From Euryarchaeota archaeon UBA438 (GTDB taxonomy: Archaea > Thermoplasmatota > Poseidoniia > Poseidoniales > Thalassarchaeaceae), in assembly GCA_002504435.1 (NCBI GenBank), contig DAQP01000029.1, positions 1,246-8,450 on the forward strand: 7,205 nucleotides of DNA, in the 5' to 3' direction. Below the pieces are notes generated by a model. The model saw nothing but the letters and a program-made list of their open reading frames with translations. It was not told the DNA's origin and did no database searches. Made by a program: the position numbers and the translations under genes. Below are positions 6,462 through 7,205 of the stretch, piece by piece. Every line of letters starts with the position of its first letter. Positions within the stretch are counted from its first letter, which is position 1.

Positions 6462-6716
6462 ATGGGAGAAGCCGGCGCACTTCCTCTGAGGTCAGATACT
6501 CAAGGCAGATATTCAAGCCCGTGGCCTGAGCGTCTGGTATTCACGGGGTGCCTGGTCTGTGCGATACTACTGATTCCTGATGCGGCTGTTTATCTGGAGG
6601 GTTTTCTTGGGAATTATTCATTGATAGGGTCGATAGTTTGTGCATCATTAGTCACCCCGTTGATTGCAGACTTGCTAATTAGAATCATGTACAGGGCGAT
6701 GAGACTGAGGAAGTAA
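6462..6716 (+). CDS. Small hypothetical membrane protein, two predicted helices
   Basis: 84 residues; I do not recognise a family. A polar N-terminus (1-24) is followed by hydrophobic stretches at about 25-44 and 54-76, then a basic tail (YRAMRLRK) that suggests a cytoplasmic C-terminus. The gene fills the gap between two opposite genes: its stop lies 3 bases before the stop of the convergent downstream gene. A stop at 6444-6446 bounds the frame upstream, so ATG 6462 is the only ATG before the first helix. GAGGGG lies 11 bases upstream, too far for a strong ribosome site; a leaderless transcript is possible. The two-helix pattern and tight fit argue that it is real, but the minus-strand frame for a longer ncsA covers its first part. 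Confidence 0.5.
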   Translation: MGEAGALPLRSDTQGRYSSPWPERLVFTGCLVCAILLIPDAAVYLEGFLGNYSLIGSIVCASLVTPLIADLLIRIMYRAMRLRK

Positions 6717-6719
6717 TGT

Positions 6720-7175
6720 TCACGTTGATCTGAATCTCATGAGCGCTGTCTCGAAAATACCGGTGACTCTCTGCCATGGGAGTATGAATCTCATTCCCGC
6801 TACCACTACCAAGAATAGCCCTGCGGAAATGACCTTCCCGTAGGTCAACTGGAGTTCCAATGATTCCTTCACCTGGCCGGACCACTGCCCCCCTGAAAGC
6901 GCGCCGACAGTCGAAATTAGGAAGTCATCGAACTCCAAAGCAACTGCAGTGGTCAAGGCGACGAGAGACATCACGCCAATCAGATGAACCAGATGTCCAT
7001 TGATTACATTCTCGAACTGTCTAACGAAATCAGGGTCTCTTTTGGCGTCCTTAGGAAGCAAAGACGCGTACTCCATGTGCGAGATTACAGCTGATCCCGA
7101 TTCTAGGTACAAAAGAAGTAGGATCGAGACTTCGATTAGGTCGAAGGCCAGGGGCGAGACAAGACCCCCCCACAT
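6720..7175 (-). CDS. Unrecognised three-helix membrane protein
   Basis: 151 residues from ATG 7175; no family recognised. Hydrophobic segments lie at about 8-26, 61-80 and 114-133. A charged loop (about 34-58, with PKDAKRDPDFVRQFENV) follows the first helix, which itself holds acidic residues (FDLIE, YLESGS). A short basic tail ends the protein. GAGG (7181-7184) sits 5 bases before the ATG and supports this start. However, the frame stays open through the remaining 30 bases to the right edge, so a longer protein starting beyond the window cannot be excluded. It converges on the small membrane gene with a 3-base gap. Protein-like composition and periodic hydrophobic blocks support a real gene; no function can be given. 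Confidence 0.75.
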   Translation of the reverse strand: MWGGLVSPLAFDLIEVSILLLLYLESGSAVISHMEYASLLPKDAKRDPDFVRQFENVINGHLVHLIGVMSLVALTTAVALEFDDFLISTVGALSGGQWSGQVKESLELQLTYGKVISAGLFLVVVAGMRFILPWQRVTGIFETALMRFRST

Positions 7176-7180
7176 CGTTG

Positions 7181-7184
7181 CCTC
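7181..7184 (-). promoter_or_regulatory. Candidate Shine-Dalgarno of the three-helix membrane protein gene
   Basis: GAGG on the minus strand, 5 bases before ATG 7175. It favours this ATG over a start beyond the window edge. Confidence 0.45.
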
Positions 7185-7205
7185 GCCTATCTGTGCTGGC
7201 AGCGG

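Noticed and set aside
6444..6516. N-terminal extension of the tRNA thiolase as a separate upstream peptide
   Set aside because: The frame is continuous with the thiolase with no stop, so it is either an extension or non-coding, not a separate gene.

Overview
The window reads as ordinary, gene-dense chromosome from a mesophilic archaeon, most likely a marine Thermoplasmatota relative (Poseidoniales / Marine Group II-like). This placement is an inference. It rests on an archaeal-style ATP-NAD kinase (COG3199), an Ncs6/TtuA-type tRNA thiolase with both zinc fingers and its iron-sulfur cysteines, heavy use of AGG for arginine, and very short spacers with overlapping genes. The threonyl-tRNA synthetase is of the bacterial type, so either it was acquired from bacteria or the host is a bacterium with some archaeal-like genes. 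No rRNA, tRNA, CRISPR array, insertion sequence or phage gene was seen.

Layout, left to right. (1) A minus-strand COG3199 NAD kinase-like gene runs off the left edge close to its expected C-terminus. (2) A short divergent regulatory region of about 130 bases follows, with a perfect 8-base inverted repeat at its centre. (3) A plus-strand pair comprises thrS and a 12-helix MFS exporter-like gene whose start lies inside the end of thrS. A perfect 8-bp hairpin covers the exporter's ribosome-binding region. (4) Converging on this pair, and overlapping it by 17 bases, is a minus-strand pair: an Ncs6/TtuA-type tRNA 2-thiouridine synthetase followed after 9 bases by a TrhO-type rhodanese (tRNA U34 hydroxylase). 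The trhO Shine-Dalgarno overlaps the stop codon of the upstream gene. (5) A second divergent region of about 95 bases leads to a small plus-strand gene for a possible two-helix membrane protein. (6) A minus-strand gene for an unrecognised three-helix membrane protein converges on it with a 3-base gap and starts near the right edge.

Common theme. Three genes serve tRNA function: charging with threonine (thrS), sulfur modification (ncsA-like) and U34 hydroxylation (trhO). The most coherent unit is the ncsA-trhO operon, which could act on uridines of tRNA, possibly including the wobble position. The transporter and the two small membrane proteins have no assignable substrate or role. I see no clearly undescribed multi-gene system. 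The best leads are the ncsA-trhO pairing, the palindrome between the NAD kinase gene and thrS, the hairpin at the exporter start, and the two unrecognised membrane proteins.
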